From Euonymus europaeus (Eukaryota > Streptophyta > Magnoliopsida > Celastrales > Celastraceae), in contig OY756966.1 in NCBI GenBank assembly GCA_963580455.1, forward strand, positions 14,573,001 through 14,637,000: a stretch of 64,000 nt of DNA, read 5' to 3'. The notes beneath the pieces are model-generated. The model saw nothing but the letters and a program-made list of their open reading frames with translations. It was not told the origin of the DNA and searched no databases. A program made the translations under genes and the position numbers. Within the stretch, counting starts at the first letter, position 1. Every line of letters starts with the position of its first letter. Below are positions 62,501 through 64,000 of this stretch, one piece after another.

Positions 62501-64000
62501 TCGGACTATCAAAATTGCTCGGGATAGACTTTTAATTGTTCTTCTATGTCAAATTTTATGAGTATAAGCTTCCTACATTATTTCGATGCCAAAACACCAA
62601 CTTTCAATGACAAACGAACAAAACCATTAAAAGCTCCTCCATAGAGAGAGTTGAGCAACTTCGAACAATCAAAATTGCTCGGGATAGACTTTTTATTGTT
62701 CTTCTATGTCAAATTTTACGAGTATAAGCTTCCTACATTATTTCGATGACAAAACACCAATTTTCTAAGACAAATATACAAAACCGTTAAAAGCTCCTCC
62801 ATAGAGAGAGTTGGGCAACTTCGGACTCTCAAAATTTCTCGGGATAGACTTTTTATTGTTTTTCTATGTCAAATTTTACAAGTTTAAGCTTCATAGATTA
62901 TTTCGATGCCAAAACACCAACTTTCTATGACAAATGTACAAAACCGTTAAAAGCTCCTCCATTAAGAGAGTTGAGCAACTTCGGACTATGAAAGTTGCTC
63001 GGGATAGACTTTTTATTGTTCTTCTATGTCAAAGTTTCCGAGTATAAGCTTCCTACATTATTTCGATGCCAAAACACCAACTTTCTATGACAAATATACA
63101 AAACCGTTAAAAGCTCATCCATAGAAAGAGTTGGGTAACTTCGGACTATCAAAATTTCTCGGGATAGACTTTTTATTATTCTTCTATGTCAAATTTTACG
63201 AGTATAAGCCTCCTAGATTATTTTGATGCCAAAACACCAACTTTCTATGACAAATAGACAAAACCGTTAAAAGCTCCACCATAGAGAGAGTTGAGCAACA
63301 TCGGACTATCAAAATTGCTCGGGATAGACTTTTTATTGTTCTTCTATGTTAAATTTTACGAGTATAAGCTTCCTACATTATTTCGATGCCAAAACACTAA
63401 CTTTCTATGACAAATGGACAAAACCGTTAAAAGCTCCTCCATTGAGAGAGTTGAGCAACTTCGGACCATCAAACTTGTTCGGTGTACAATTTCTATTGTT
63501 CTCATATGTCAAATTTTACGAGTATAAGCTTCCTACATTATTTCGATGCCAAAACACCAACTTTCTATGACAAATGGACAAAACCGTTAAAAGCTCCTCC
63601 ATAGAGAGAGTTGAGCAACTTCGGACTATCAAAGTTGCTCGGGATGGACATTTAATTGTTCTTCTATGTCAAATTTTATGAGTATAAGCTTCCTACATTA
63701 TTTCGATGCCAAAACACCAACTTTCTATGACAAACGAACAAAACTGTTAAAAGCTCCTCCATAGAGAGAGTTGAGCAACTTCGAACTATCAAAATTGCTC
63801 GGGATAGACTTTTTATTGTTCTTCTAAGTCGAATTTTACAAGTATAAGCTTCCTACATTATTTCGATGCCAAAACACCAACTTTCTAAGACAAATATACA
63901 AAACCGTTAAAAGCTCCTCCATAGAGAGAGTTGGGCAACTTCGGACTCTCAAAATTTCTCGGGATAGACTTTTTATTGTTTTTCTATATCAAATTTTACA
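62500..64000. repeat. Alpha-order 7-mer, truncated at the right edge
   Basis: B2t-B3-B4c-B1-B5-B6-A(CCATTGAG) runs from about 62500 to 63600, and B2t-B3-B4c starts again with 1120 bp spacing (B3 at about 62660 and 63780). The A(CATACAG) monomer is absent here. Private changes include GATGACAAAAC (about 62747), CCATTAAGAGAG (about 62960) and CTTCTAAGTCGAATTTT (about 63823). The array continues beyond the window. Confidence 0.8.

Larger units (their letters stand above)
1..64000. repeat. 160-bp tandem satellite array (whole window)
   Basis: A monomer of 160 bp is repeated head to tail across the entire window, always in the same orientation. Landmarks present in nearly every unit are AAGCTTCC, TTTCGATGCCAAAACACC, GACAAATGGACAAAACCG, TTAAAAGCTCC, GTTGAGCAACTTCGGAC and GTCAAATTTTACGAGTAT. 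The HindIII landmark is at 28 and 63846, which gives 399 full monomers with a total length deficit of 22 bp. No unique sequence, transposon, gene or inversion breaks the array. Monomer size, higher-order structure and homogeneity fit a eukaryotic centromeric or pericentromeric satellite, most likely of a plant. The centromeric role is inference; the tandem array is directly visible. Short open frames occur in it, but they are periodic by-products of the repeat and are not annotated as genes. Confidence 0.98.

Noticed and set aside
1..64000. CRISPR array
   Set aside because: Regular spacing might suggest it, but there are no unique spacers: the whole 160-bp period is repeated.
1..64000. Promoters or polyadenylation signals for satellite transcripts
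   Set aside because: AT-rich words occur in each monomer, but none differs from its copies in a way that would mark a start or end of transcription.

Overview
The whole 64 kb window is one uninterrupted satellite DNA array. A monomer of about 160 bp is repeated head to tail in a single orientation from the first base to the last. I find no protein-coding gene, RNA gene, transposon, CRISPR array or unique spacer. Taking the A of the recurring HindIII site (AAGCTT, or its mutated equivalent) as monomer position 1, the landmark falls at 28, 188, 348 ... 63846. That gives 399 complete monomers plus a partial one at each end. Following its phase through the window, 378 monomers are 160 bp, 20 are 159 bp and one is 158 bp; none is longer. 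The consensus is about 37% G+C.

This architecture (nucleosome-scale monomer, strict head-to-tail order, higher-order repeats, no foreign insertions) is typical of a eukaryotic centromeric or pericentromeric satellite. I favour a flowering plant. From memory, a 19-base stretch of the monomer (TCGATGCCAAAACACCAAC) resembles part of the Arabidopsis 178-bp centromere repeat at about 16 of 19 positions. Species and chromosome cannot be named from this sequence.

Monomers fall into two main classes that differ in the segment from about position 116 to 140. Class A reads GGTGTACAATTTC...CTCATATG. Class B reads GGGATAGAC...CTTCTATG. Marker bases elsewhere split B into subtypes: B1 has GACTGTGAAAG. 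B2 has CTTTTAATTG, with AATTATACG (plain B2) or AATTTTATGAG (B2t). B3 has CAAACGAACAAAAC and TTCGAACTATC. B4 has CTAAGACAAATATAC and GGGCAACTTC (B4c also has GGACTCTC and GTTTTTCTATG). B5 has TAGAAAGAG, GGGTAAC and ATTATTC. B6 has AAATAGAC, CTCCACCATAG and TGTTAAATTT. Within A, an A2 subtype has GAGGGAGTTG and CTTCAGAGATTATTTCAATG.

Two recurring monomer orders explain most of the window. The alpha order (7 or 8 monomers, 1120-1280 bp) is A(CCATTGAG)-A(CATACAG)-B2t-B3-B4c-B1-B5-B6. It is seen at about 1-900, 12.4-13.5, 17.2-18.3, 27.5-29.1, 31.1-32.5, 36.6-41.1, 43.2-46.4 and 62.5-64 kb. The beta order (about 7 monomers) is B2-A2-B1-B4-B6-A-A(CTCAATAG). It is seen in whole or part at about 5, 8, 9, 20, 22, 23, 26, 30, 33, 35, 47, 50, 54, 57.5 and 60.6-62.5 kb. 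Larger segmental duplications lie on top: a 12.63-kb-spaced and 4.80-kb-spaced trio at the left, two different 13-mer (2080 bp) tandem pairs, a nearly identical 17-mer (2720 bp) tandem pair at 45.7-51.3 kb, and several 7-mer pairs at 55.2-62.5 kb.

There are no genes to act together. If the array has a function it is structural, for example as a platform for centromeric nucleosomes. Many monomers carry a 9-10 bp inverted repeat that could matter for that. All coordinates of duplicated blocks were found by eye and are good to a few tens of bases.
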